Source: Bacteroidia bacterium
Lineage (GTDB): Bacteria > Bacteroidota > Bacteroidia > Cytophagales > Cyclobacteriaceae
Direction of reading: 5' to 3'
Length of the DNA: 10,547 bases
NCBI GenBank assembly: GCA_012031955.1
Contig: JAAURZ010000037.1
Location: 1-10,547 of the forward strand
Below, piece after piece: positions 1 to 9,071 of the stretch (its first letter is position 1; every line of letters starts with the position of its first letter). A model generated the notes under the pieces. That model saw only the letters and a program-made list of their open reading frames with translations, made no database searches and was not told where the DNA came from. The translations under genes and the position numbers were made by a program.

Positions 1-2717
1 GAGGCCTGCGGGAACCAGGTGTCGCCGTGTTGTTCTTCTCGTATCAGTGCGCGGTTGCCACGGCCAATCACACTGTCGGGATAGAACACAAAGTCGGGTG
101 ACGAAACGCGCGCCGCGAGAAAATCGATCTGCCCCGACGACCGTATTCCGCGGTTGTCGAAACGTACCTCACCGTTCAGCTTTCCTTCGCCGTTGTACAA
201 CTGGTACCCGGGTGGCGGAATACTGTGTTCAAAGCCCAGCGACTTGTCGGGCATTGTATGCAATTTTTCTTTGAAGCTCGGAAACATACCACTCGACACA
301 AAGGTGCCATCAAAGTTGATGGACGCGGGGTCGGCGTCGTTGAGACTGTCCAGTTTGAAAGGGGGCACTACGAAGAACACCGACCGGTCGTATGCGGCAT
401 TGAGCACTTCTTTCCGGTCAAAATAGATGACGCCACCCGACGACGCATCGAGGCGCGGGTAGTTGGGTACTTTCAACTTGCCCGACTTGTTGCTGGCCAG
501 GCTGATAAACAAGGTGCCTGACTTGCGTGAAGTGTCGCCGAGCCCGCCCTCGGCTGCAGCCACAGAGTCGACTCCGACCATGGAGTTGTTTACTTTGCGG
601 CGTATGGACTGACCTTTCGCGTTCTTTTCCGTCACATAAAAATTGATGGAGTCGATCTGGTTGAGGTTGATGTAGAAGCTGTCGTACTTGAGGGTGAAGC
701 CTTTTCCGCTTATCTCGAAGTTGCCCGCGTTGATGGTGCCATCGAATTTGATATCGCGATTCTGCAACAATGTGATGATACTGCTGTCAGGTTCGATGCG
801 CACGTTAAGCGAATCGCTCACTTTAAATTCTTCCACGCCGCGCACGGTCATGTACCGCTTTGGAATGTTGACGGTGGCGTTGGGCAGGCTGTCGATGAGC
901 GAATGAATTTTCAGGTTGTCGTAGTCGGCGTCGCCTTTGTAGGCTTTAAACTTCTCGATGGCTTTTGGTTTCACCTTCACCAGGTCGGTGCGGCGATTGT
1001 AGTCGAGTATCCCCTTCGATGCCAGAAACTCCATGGCCATTTTAATTTCTTCGGGCGGCTTGTTGGCAAACTGCGCCAGGCTGCCTGAATAAAAGTCGCG
1101 CACGCGCAATTTCAAACAATAGTTGGCGACCAGTGCGAGCGGATGGAAACTGAAGCCCACGCCTTTGAGCAGGCGGTAGTCTTCGGCATCATAAAAATTG
1201 TTTGACTCGAGTACCATCTCCACGGTGCTCCGTCCGCCGTCCGTTTCTATGTTAAGGCTATCCTGCGTAATATTCCACTTGATTACGTCGGCGGAGAAGT
1301 CCATGCCGAAGAACGACGCCGTGTACGGAGTATGTGCCATGGCACCTGCTTCCTTGCGCAGGTACAGTTCCTGCAGGCTGTCGGAAGGATACGAGAATTT
1401 GAATTGCAGGTCGGGGTGCGCGATGGAGTCATTCATCTGATACAGCACCACGCGCGCGTCGGGTGATGCGATGGCCGAGTCGAGAAACTGGAAGTTGGTA
1501 GACAGTGCTTTGAATTTCTTCGTGCCGCCGACGGCCACTTCAATGGTAGACGGCTCGCCGGAGACGCATGCTGAAGATATTTTATTTCCCGTAAGGCTAA
1601 AGCCACCGCGATAAGTTACGTTTTGGTTGCCTACGCCCTGAATGACGAGATCGTTCTGGTAAGAGACAAAACGCGGATAGCTCGATGCCACCGAATCGCC
1701 GTGCGCCACCGATTTGTACTCCAGGGTGCCAGGCACGTAGCCCGGTGTTTTGCCGGTGTAGCTAAGTTTAACGAGGTCGGCCTTGAGGTACGCTTTGCGT
1801 GTGTCGAAAAAGTAGGTCGTCATATTGCACGACACGGTGTCGGGCCCAAGCAGTGCGGGTGTCCACTCGAATGTGCCTTGCTCGCCAACAAACATATTGT
1901 CGAGAAATGAGAATGTGCCCTTGGATCCGCGCAGGGTGACGGAGTCGTACGAGGTCACGAACGTGAGGCTCAACTTGTCGAACTTCAGCATCGGCCCTTC
2001 CTGGTAGGGCGGAGGGGGAGGCGTAAGCCAACTTGGCATTATGTTTTGCGTGTCGTCGACGGGTTCGTCGAGCGGATCTTCAATAGGGTCGTCCAGCGAC
2101 GGAATGGGATCATCCAAACTAGCCGGTGGATCGTCGAGAGAAACAAGTTCTTCTTCGGTTGATGCTGTGTCGGGTTCAGTTTCATCCCAGCTTACTGTTG
2201 GCAGTGCCGTTGCCGGTGCCACGAAGTCGAATGAGTAATTGTCGTCCGAGGCATAGAGCCTGAATGCTTTCTCATAGTGGATCGCATGAAACTGAAAGAA
2301 GGTGCGTGCGGTTTCGAAAAACTTCACGGCTTTGACGGGTTCGTAAGCGTCTATCACTTTACCCGCTACATCCAGATAGTTGGCCAGCGTACGTGCGTCG
2401 GCACGTTCGATGTTAACGGCGTTCACAAGCGCGCCGAAGTAGTGGATCAACTGCGGCTTCATGTTGTACTTTCTTTTGCGCATTAGCCGCACCTGGCTTT
2501 GTATCAGGTTCTGCTGGTCGAGACTCATCGACCCCCAGGCCGCTACAAATCCGCTGCCCACCACCTGGGCATCGACGCCCCTTGCATTTTCCAGCACAAT
2601 GCGCACGCTGTCCTGAAAACTTATAGGGATTGCCGGCACGGAACCTTTTTTGTTGGATTGTGCGAAACCTGCCGAAAGGAGGCCAAAAAACAAGATGTAT
2701 GGTAGAACCTGCTTCAC
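1..2717 (-). CDS. Large exported protein of unknown function, C-terminus beyond left edge
   Basis: One uninterrupted reading frame of 905 residues is visible and still open at the left edge. I do not recognise a named family. The start chosen is GTG at 2717, because it gives a short signal peptide: a Lys near the start, a hydrophobic core (YILFFGLLSAG) and an AFAQ-like end (GFAQ-S) near residue 20. A TTG three codons upstream is the alternative. Residues about 25-170 form a mixed domain. Residues about 176-237 are an acidic, Pro-rich low-complexity linker with an LDDP repeat and a run of five prolines. From about 240 onward the protein alternates short hydrophobic strands with turns rich in G, D, N and S, for example FDGTINAGNF and LNGEVRFDNRG. 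This suggests long beta-rich, possibly AsmA/TamB-like repetitive architecture, but that is inference. It is probably periplasmic or outer-membrane associated. It follows prmA after 157 bp and may have its own promoter. No frameshift is seen. Confidence 0.85.
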   Translation of the reverse strand, partial: MKQVLPYILFFGLLSAGFAQSNKKGSVPAIPISFQDSVRIVLENARGVDAQVVGSGFVAAWGSMSLDQQNLIQSQVRLMRKRKYNMKPQLIHYFGALVNAVNIERADARTLANYLDVAGKVIDAYEPVKAVKFFETARTFFQFHAIHYEKAFRLYASDDNYSFDFVAPATALPTVSWDETEPDTASTEEELVSLDDPPASLDDPIPSLDDPIEDPLDEPVDDTQNIMPSWLTPPPPPYQEGPMLKFDKLSLTFVTSYDSVTLRGSKGTFSFLDNMFVGEQGTFEWTPALLGPDTVSCNMTTYFFDTRKAYLKADLVKLSYTGKTPGYVPGTLEYKSVAHGDSVASSYPRFVSYQNDLVIQGVGNQNVTYRGGFSLTGNKISSACVSGEPSTIEVAVGGTKKFKALSTNFQFLDSAIASPDARVVLYQMNDSIAHPDLQFKFSYPSDSLQELYLRKEAGAMAHTPYTASFFGMDFSADVIKWNITQDSLNIETDGGRSTVEMVLESNNFYDAEDYRLLKGVGFSFHPLALVANYCLKLRVRDFYSGSLAQFANKPPEEIKMAMEFLASKGILDYNRRTDLVKVKPKAIEKFKAYKGDADYDNLKIHSLIDSLPNATVNIPKRYMTVRGVEEFKVSDSLNVRIEPDSSIITLLQNRDIKFDGTINAGNFEISGKGFTLKYDSFYINLNQIDSINFYVTEKNAKGQSIRRKVNNSMVGVDSVAAAEGGLGDTSRKSGTLFISLASNKSGKLKVPNYPRLDASSGGVIYFDRKEVLNAAYDRSVFFVVPPFKLDSLNDADPASINFDGTFVSSGMFPSFKEKLHTMPDKSLGFEHSIPPPGYQLYNGEGKLNGEVRFDNRGIRSSGQIDFLAARVSSPDFVFYPDSVIGRGNRALIREEQHGDTWFPQA
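2052..2141 (-). repeat. Acidic SLDDP heptad repeat inside the large exported protein
   Basis: Residues 193-222 of the large protein contain three near-perfect seven-residue units (SLDDPPA, SLDDPIP, SLDDPIE), followed by a degenerate acidic tail (DPLDEPVDD). It sits in a linker rich in Asp, Glu and Pro between the N-terminal domain and the beta-rich body. Such segments usually act as flexible spacers or calcium-binding surfaces. The role here is unknown. Confidence 0.7.
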
Positions 2718-2783
2718 GAAAGTCAAGCCCCGAAATTCGGAAATATTGGTCAAATTAACTAAAGGACGGAACGGGTTGCTCAC

Positions 2784-2808
2784 TGCCGCTACTGCCAATG
2801 TAGCAGCA
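2784..2808. other. Hairpin in the gap between prmA and the large exported-protein gene
   Basis: TGCCGCTAC (2784-2792) and GTAGCAGCA (2800-2808) form a nine-base-pair stem with one mismatch (2787/2805) around a seven-base loop. On the plus strand it is followed by ACTTTTGTTTTG, which resembles a terminator tail, but no plus-strand gene ends there. On the minus strand, where the flanking genes are transcribed, no T-run follows, so it is not a clear intrinsic terminator for prmA. It lies 67-91 bases before the GTG start of the large gene. The sequence TTAATTTG (minus strand, 2758-2751) nearby weakly resembles a Bacteroidota -7 box. Nothing else is recognisable in this 160-bp gap. Confidence 0.3.
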
Positions 2809-2877
2809 ACTTTTGTTTTGTTAGGAACGCGTTGCGACGACGTATCGTTTACGCCGACGAAAGAATATTTGGACGGC

Positions 2878-3705
2878 TTATAATTTAAGCAACAGCGCTG
2901 CCCATCCCTCCCGTGCGGTGCGTTGCACTTCAGTTAGTCCCAACAGAACGGCCGCATCGAGCAGGTCGTCGATATCGCGTTCATAAAAACCACTTAGCAG
3001 CAGTTCGCCGCCAGGCAGCAGGTAGGAAGTGTACAGGGGAAGTTCCTGCATCAACACGTTTTTGTTGATGTTAGCCAGGATGATGTCGAATTTACCAGTG
3101 AAAGAAAGTTCTCCCAGTTTGCCGAGTTGCAAGTTCACATTGGGTGTGCCATTCACTTCGATATTTTCTTTCCCGTTTATCACGCTCCAATCGTCGATAT
3201 CGAAAGCCTCCACGCTGCCGGCGCCGAGCTTGGCAGCCATGATGGCCAAAATCGCGGTGCCGCAGCCGGCATCCATCACACGTTTGCCTGTGTGGTCCAT
3301 GTCGAGCTGACGCTGAACCATGAGGTAGGTGGTTTGGTGATGCCCCGTGCCGAAAGACATCTTGGGCGTGATGATGACTTCGTAAGGGTAAGTTTGCACC
3401 GGTGTGTGGAACGACGCGCGTATGAGACACCTGTTGTCGACCAGAATGGGTTCATAGTTTTTCTCCCATTCTTCGTTCCAGTTTTTCTTCTCGACTGTCG
3501 AAAAGGTGAATGAGATGCTGGCTTGCTTTCCGTAGCGTCTCAGTATTTCCCTCGCTGTCGTTTCATCTGCCTTGTCGTCTTCGGCAAACGCCTCGAAGCC
3601 GTCAGTGTTTTCCTGAAACGTGTCGAAGCCAGCTTCCGCCAACTCGGCTATCAGCATCTCGCCAAGGTCGGTGCTGCACGTGACCGTCAGTTGTACGTAG
3701 TGCAT
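2878..3705 (-). CDS. prmA: Ribosomal protein L11 methyltransferase (PrmA)
   Basis: PrmA is a cytoplasmic S-adenosylmethionine-dependent enzyme that methylates ribosomal protein L11. The 275-residue protein is intact. Residues 1-70 form the small N-terminal domain that binds L11. NWNEEW (75-80) and KMSFGTGHH (115-123) are the hallmark PrmA segments before the catalytic domain. DAGCGT (145-150) is SAM-binding motif I. AFDID (167-171) is the acidic loop contacting the ribose. ANINKNVL (211-218) is the conserved ANI motif near the active site. The ATG at 3705 fits the family's N-terminus. It starts 12 bp after the tpiA stop codon, so the two are probably co-transcribed. Length is slightly under the roughly 290 residues of the E. 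coli protein, as is common in Bacteroidota. No frameshift was found here, unlike in its upstream neighbours. Confidence 0.95.
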   Translation of the reverse strand: MHYVQLTVTCSTDLGEMLIAELAEAGFDTFQENTDGFEAFAEDDKADETTAREILRRYGKQASISFTFSTVEKKNWNEEWEKNYEPILVDNRCLIRASFHTPVQTYPYEVIITPKMSFGTGHHQTTYLMVQRQLDMDHTGKRVMDAGCGTAILAIMAAKLGAGSVEAFDIDDWSVINGKENIEVNGTPNVNLQLGKLGELSFTGKFDIILANINKNVLMQELPLYTSYLLPGGELLLSGFYERDIDDLLDAAVLLGLTEVQRTAREGWAALLLKL

Positions 3706-3717
3706 AGCGCGGGCGCG

Positions 3718-4481
<764 letters not shown>

Positions 4482-4549
4482 GAAATTTTTTTTTGAGTAA
4501 ACTTAATCAAGCTTGCACAATTGGCAATCATCGCCTCCTGCTTTTGTGA

Positions 4550-5561
4550 TCAACGCCTTGAAGGCTTGTACTGCGAAGCCTTGAAGATGGCTTGCGCGTC
4601 GGCGGTTTGCATGAGTTGTTGCAATGTCACGTCGGGATGATTTTTCATGTAGCTGTTCACAATTTGCCAGCCTACCCACTGCGCAATACGCCCGGGGCAT
4701 TGTTCGCCCACTTCCAGTGTTTTCGGCCGCTCACCCAGGTAGCGCTGCTTCATCAGGTTGTTGGTGGTGTACAGCACTTCGTCTTGTATGAGCCTTGCCC
4801 AGATCAGGTCCTGGTTTTCGCGGCGCCTTTACCTCGTCTGGTGTATACCAGATCAGCGTGCTGTCGGGCAGACAGGGTAGCATGTGCTTGGCGAAGTAGT
4901 ACGATTTACCATAGGCCATCATGTCGGCAAGCGCCGTCTTGTCTTCCGGCGTGGTCTTGTTGACTGACGGGCCTATGCCATAGAGCAGCATGATGGACGG
5001 CACAATGGTTTCGGGCTGGTACTGACGCAGCAGGTAGTCGTACATTTTGGGACGGTACTTGCCGGTGGGGCCCAGGTAGTAGTCGAGACCCACTATAATG
5101 AGCGTGTCGGACACAAAAAGATCGTGGTCGAGGCCGCTCACCATCGTCTGTACGCGCGGTGTCGGCAACTCGGGGTAGTAATATTTCAGGTTGGTAAATG
5201 CTTTGGCGAATTCGTCCCTCAACTGTGCACCATCGCCAAACACGCGATGTGTTTCCTGCAGCAGCGAGTCAAACGCCGGATGTGCGAACCGGTGATACAG
5301 CTCGTTGATAAATACGCTGTCGTTCGGGTATTCACCCCGATGGAGGAACGCATCGCGAAGAGCAGGGTGCCGGCCGAGAAAGTCGACCATCGCCTGCTTG
5401 GACGCAAACTGCAGGCTGTCTTGCAGCGGTGTGATCTCCATGTTGATCTGGATGTTCTGTGTATCGGGGCTGAACACGCATTGGTCTTCTTCCGCACGGT
5501 CGCAACCAGACAACCACAACATGACGACGAAGAATGCAATTGGAGATAATTTCGAAAGCAT
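4550..5561 (-). CDS. gldB: Gliding motility lipoprotein GldB-like, one frameshift site
   Basis: GldB is a lipoprotein of Bacteroidota first found as required for gliding in Flavobacterium johnsoniae. It is also widespread in non-gliding members, and its biochemical role is not established. The N-terminus from ATG 5561 has a lipoprotein signal with lipobox LSGC (Cys20). The body contains FINELYHRFAHP and the segment GLDYYLGPTGKYRP, typical of the family. The frame breaks at about 4816-4830 (residues about 244-248). Removing one base, or restoring one G in each of two G-runs (giving KGAAENQD), continues into LIWARLIQDEVLYTTN and IAQWVGWQIVNSYM, and ends SQYKPSRR at 4550. The corrected length is 336 or 337 residues, normal for GldB. 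It starts 15 bp after the DUF6702-like gene and is probably in the same transcript. The family call rests on remembered GldB patterns (GWQIV, YM, terminal YKP). Confidence 0.8.
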
Positions 5562-5576
5562 GGGCGGTTTTACAAT

Positions 5577-6068
5577 TTAGAACGTGAGTTTGCCGGTACG
5601 ATTGTCGCTGGTGAGGCGAAGGCTTTTGATTTCTTCATTGATGCTCACATGCACGAGATTCGATTGATCGTCGTAAGTGTCCATGATGGTGGAGTTGGTC
5701 ACCTCAATCTGTTTCCATTTCCTCACCTTGTCTACTTCTATATAGCAGATCATCGCCAGCCCTTCTATCTCGTGGCCCAGGTAGGTTGTCGTCTGCGTCT
5801 TGCCATCCACAGAAATCTTCAGGTGGGCCTTCAGGTATGCCTCCATCAGTTTATCGGTGGTTTGGCCGTCGCCGGGGTTAAGGATGTCTAGTTTAGGTTG
5901 TTTCAGTTCGTTGCGCAGCGTGGTTTCCATGTCGTCGAGAAAAATCCGGCTCATCACCTGCAACTGTCTCTTCTCCTGCACATACTCAATTTCCGTCACG
6001 GTAACATGCAGCGGATGCACAAGAATCGAGAAGAGATAGATCGCAATCGAGGCCGTTGATAATGTCAT
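5577..6068 (-). CDS. DUF6702-like small exported protein
   Basis: This is a 163-residue protein with a short hydrophobic N-terminus (SIAIYLFSILV, residues 7-17), probably a signal peptide or membrane anchor. It is followed by HPLHVTVTEIEY (18-29), which matches the start I remember for the Bacteroidota DUF6702 family. Other family-like segments are RIFLDDMETTLR (41-52), TYLGHEIEGLAMICYIEV (95-112) and DQSNLVHV (134-141). No catalytic motif is visible, and the alternating pattern suggests a small beta-rich extracytoplasmic domain. Its function is unknown. It is the first gene of the leftward group and diverges from the hupE-like gene, with which it is often neighbouring in this phylum (from memory). 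A partnership with the HupE-like membrane protein is possible but is inference. The gene is intact although it lies inside the indel-rich stretch. Confidence 0.8.
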   Translation of the reverse strand: MTLSTASIAIYLFSILVHPLHVTVTEIEYVQEKRQLQVMSRIFLDDMETTLRNELKQPKLDILNPGDGQTTDKLMEAYLKAHLKISVDGKTQTTTYLGHEIEGLAMICYIEVDKVRKWKQIEVTNSTIMDTYDDQSNLVHVSINEEIKSLRLTSDNRTGKLTF

Positions 6069-6091
6069 CGCGTGAGTTTTTAAAGCGGGAG

Positions 6092-6123
6092 CAAAGTTCT
6101 AATTAAGCAAATTGTTTTCCAAA
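6092..6123 (-). promoter_or_regulatory. Candidate Bacteroidota-type promoter for the leftward genes
   Basis: Reading the minus strand, TTTG (6123-6120) is followed by a 20-base spacer and GAACTTTG (6099-6092). The latter differs from the TAnnTTTG -7 consensus of Bacteroidota primary sigma factors at one position. It lies 23 bases before the ATG of the DUF6702-like gene at 6068. The match is by eye. Confidence 0.45.
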
Positions 6124-6153
6124 ACCATTCCACTCGCCGATGGTGGAGAGCCC

Positions 6154-6185
6154 TTTCAGATTGTCAAAATTAAACACTATACTTG
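6154..6185 (+). promoter_or_regulatory. Candidate Bacteroidota-type promoter for the rightward genes
   Basis: TATACTTG (6178-6185) matches TAnnTTTG at seven of eight positions. It lies 29 bases before the ATG of the hupE-like gene. A weak -33 element, TTTC (6154-6157), lies 20 bases upstream. A TTG at 6161 is closer but gives a short spacer. It would drive hupE and the two peptidase genes. Support is moderate to weak. Confidence 0.35.
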
Positions 6186-6214
6186 CCCTCTTCTAACGGA
6201 TTGACAGTCAGACG

Positions 6215-6800
6215 ATGAGTGAATTTGGTGTATACTTTCTGATGGGCAAAGACCACATTCTGGATTACAAGAATGGCTACGATCACATCCTCTTCATTAT
6301 TGTGTTGTGTGCGGTATACCTGTTGGGAGACTGGCGGCGCGTGCTCGTGCTGGTAACCGCTTTTACTATCGGCCACTCGATCACCCTTGCGCTCGCCACG
6401 CTTGAGATCATTCCCACCGACACGCAACTGGTGGAATTTCTCATTCCCGTCACAATCCTGATAACGGCAATGTCGAACATTGTAAAAAAGCAGGACAGCT
6501 ATTCGCCCAGGCTCATACAGCTCAACTACCTGTATGCGCTGGGGTTCGGCCTCATTCATGGAATGGGTTTCTCCAACAACCTGAAAGCGCTCCTCGGCAA
6601 GGACGAACGCATCGTATCCCAATTATTGGCCTTTAATCTGGGGCTGGAACTTGGACAAATAATAATTGTTGCGATATTTTGGGAATCACCTTCCTTTGGT
6701 TGACCTCTTTGGGGTGAACCGCCGCGATTGGAGGTTAGTTGTTTCTTCTGCGGTGGGCGGTATTGCCCTGATCATGATTAAAGACAGAATTTATTGGTGA
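6215..6800 (+). CDS. HupE/UreJ-family membrane protein, two single-base frameshifts
   Basis: This is a small polytopic inner-membrane protein of the HupE/UreJ superfamily, whose characterised members move nickel or related metals. From ATG 6215 the N-terminal segment HILDYKNGYDHILF (14-27) holds the His and Asp-His cluster. TAFTIGHSITLAL (48-60, His54), FGLIHGMGFSN (111-121, His115) and AFNLGLELGQ (139-148) are other family blocks. About five hydrophobic segments are visible. The frame breaks at the T-run 6677-6680 (one T missing) and again between 6702 and 6714 (one base missing). Corrected, the protein is 195 residues and ends DRIYW at TGA 6798-6800, the usual size for this group. The next gene starts 5 bp downstream, so co-transcription is likely. 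The spacing of the first His motif and the residues after His115 differ from the nickel-transporter consensus, so the substrate is uncertain. Confidence 0.88.
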
Positions 6801-6805
6801 CATGT

Positions 6806-9033
6806 ATGAATAAGAAAATAGTTTTTTCTCAGCTATGTTGTTTGCTCAACTCGGGTGGGCACAGCAGAAAGAATGGAAAGGTAAGTTTGAGCAGCTCGAC
6901 CAGATGTTGCCTACCCCCAACGAATACAGAACCGGATCGGGCGCACCCGGTCCCGACTACTGGCAGCAACGCGCCGACTACGTGATAAGCGTTGAACTCA
7001 ACGACAAGAACCAATCCATTGCCGGCGACGAAACGATCACGTATTTCAACAACTCGCCGGAGCCACTCACTTACCTGTGGCTGCAGTTGGATCAGAACAT
7101 CAACGCCAAGGACAACATGACCTGGCAGACGAAAACCAACGCCGTGGCCACCGACGCATCGGTGAAAGAGATGCAGGAAGAATTGCTGTTGATGGATCCT
7201 GCCGGCGGCTATAACATCAAATCGGTAAAAGACGGCTCGGGAAAGGATCTTCCATACGTCATCAACCACACCATGATGCGCGTGGACCTGCCGCAGCCGC
7301 TCGCACCCGGCAAGCAGTTTGCCTTTAGCGTTGCCTGGTCTTACAACATACCCAACCGCATGCTCGACGCTACGCCCAACGACGGCCGCAGCGGCTACGA
7401 GTATTTTCCCGAAGACGACAACTACGTATATGGCATCGCGCAGTTCTTCCCCCGCATGTGTGTGTTCGACGACTATGAGGGCTGGCAAAATAAACAGTTT
7501 CTCGGGCAAGGCGAGTTTGCGCTCGTGTTCGGAAACTACAAGGTGAAAATCACGGTGCCTGCCGACCACATCATCGCCGCAACGGGCATGCTGCAAAATC
7601 CGAAGGACGTGCTCACCGGCACTGAGCTTTCACGGTTCGAAAAAGCAAAGTCCACGTTCGACAAGCCTGAGGTGATTGTAACACAACAGGAAGCGACTCA
7701 AAAAGAAAAAGACAAAATCAGAAACCAAAAAGACCTGGGAAGTTTGCCGCCGATAACGTGCGTGATTTCGCGTTCGCATCGTCGCGCAAATTCATCTGGG
7801 ACGCAATGGCCGTGAAAGTGGGCAATAAAACGCCCCTTGCCATGTCTTACTATCCCAAAGAAGGCAACCCGCTCTGGGAGCAGGAATCGACGAAAGCAGT
7901 TAAGAATACACTCGTCACTTATTCGAAGTAGTACAATCGATTATCCTTATCCCCAGGCCACCTCGGTACACTTCGCGTCCATCGGCATGGAGTACCCGAT
8001 GATATGCTTCAACTTCGGCCGGCCGGAAAAAGACGGCACTTACAGCGACCGTGTCAAATACGGAATGATCGGCGTGGTGATCCATGAGGTTGGCCACAAC
8101 TTCTTCCCGATGATCATCAACAACGACGAGCGCCAGTGGACCTGGATGGACGAAGGGTTGAACTCATTCGTGCAATATCTCACACAGGTGGAAGGGGTAT
8201 GAAAAATTTCCCCCCACCGTCGCGGTCCGGCGCCGCTCATCGTTCCTTATATGAAGGGCGACGGCAGCCTGCAACGCCCGCTTATGGTGAACTCCGAAAC
8301 GGTGGTGCGTAGCAACTTCGGCAACGAACAATATGCCAAGTGCGCTACTGCCCTCAACATACTGCGCGAAACGGTGATGGGTCGCGAGCTGTTCGATAAG
8401 TCCTTCAAGGAGTATGCCCAGCGTCTGGCCTTTAGGCATCCGAGCCCCGCTGATTTCTTCCGCACCATGGAAGACGCGTCGGCCGTGGACCTCGACTGGT
8501 TCTGGCGCGGGTGGTTCTATACAACCGACAATGTCGACATTGCGGTTAGCGATGTGAAGTGGTACCGGCTGAAACAGGACAAGACGGATGTAGAAAACAA
8601 AAACAAGAAAGTAACAACAACCAATACTACCGCTTCGGCCGATTTTACCAGCGGCCCGCAGCCGCTTACGGTAATCCCCTCCGACGAAAGGCTTTACGGC
8701 GAGTTCAGGTCGCGCATCGACGACAAGGCTGTGATCAACAAGCTTGAGAACAAAAATCTGTACGAGGTGACGCTGGAAAACAAGGGAGGCCTAGTGATGC
8801 CGGTGATCGTTGAATGGATATTTGCCGATGGCTCCAAGGAAACCGAGCGCATACCTGCCGAAATATGGCGTATCAATGAAACCAAAGTCACAAAGGTGTT
8901 TGTGAAAGAAAAAGAAGTCGTAGCCGTGGTGGTAGACCCTAATGGTGAAACGGCAGATGTGAACACCGAAGACAATGTTTTCCCGAAGACCGCCGCTTCC
9001 AAATTTGAAGAATTCAAAAAGCGAAACAATTGA
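6806..9033 (+). CDS. M1-family zinc metallopeptidase, first tandem copy, six frameshifts
   Basis: This is a secreted M1 (gluzincin) metallopeptidase, probably cleaving peptides in the periplasm or outside the cell. Start ATG 6806 is chosen because restoring one T in the run 6822-6827 yields a clean signal peptide ([15 protein letters not shown], then GWAQ-QK). Further repairs are one extra base each at A-run 7714-7717, G-run 7737-7739, AA 7926-7927 and G-run 8194-8197, and one missing C in 8210-8215. Corrected length is 741 residues. The N-terminal beta domain runs to about residue 290. GMEYP (393-397) stands in for the usual GAMEN exopeptidase motif. HEVGH (426-430) with Glu449 (WMDEGLN) gives the zinc site HExxH-x18-E. 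Tyr509 in YAKCATAL is the likely catalytic tyrosine. The C-terminal part (about 570-741) has a Lys/Thr/Asn-rich spacer and a beta-rich end. The downstream paralogue supports each repair. Both catalytic and structural motifs survive, favouring sequence error over decay. Confidence 0.92.
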
Positions 9034-9071
9034 GAATAACCCAAACTGAGTATTAACCTATATTGATCATT

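Noticed and set aside
47..2883. Numerous plus-strand small open frames across the left 2.9 kb
   Set aside because: They are antisense to one continuous 905-codon exported-protein frame and show no motifs.
4503..4777. Independent small minus-strand genes downstream of gldB
   Set aside because: The frame ending at 4550 is the C-terminal part of GldB after the shift near 4823. The frame ending at 4503 is an overlapping alternative without family-like sequence.
7837..9033. Separate small genes at 7837-8202 and 8251-9033
   Set aside because: Both are pieces of the first M1 peptidase split by indels. The tandem paralogue reads through the corresponding sequence in one frame.
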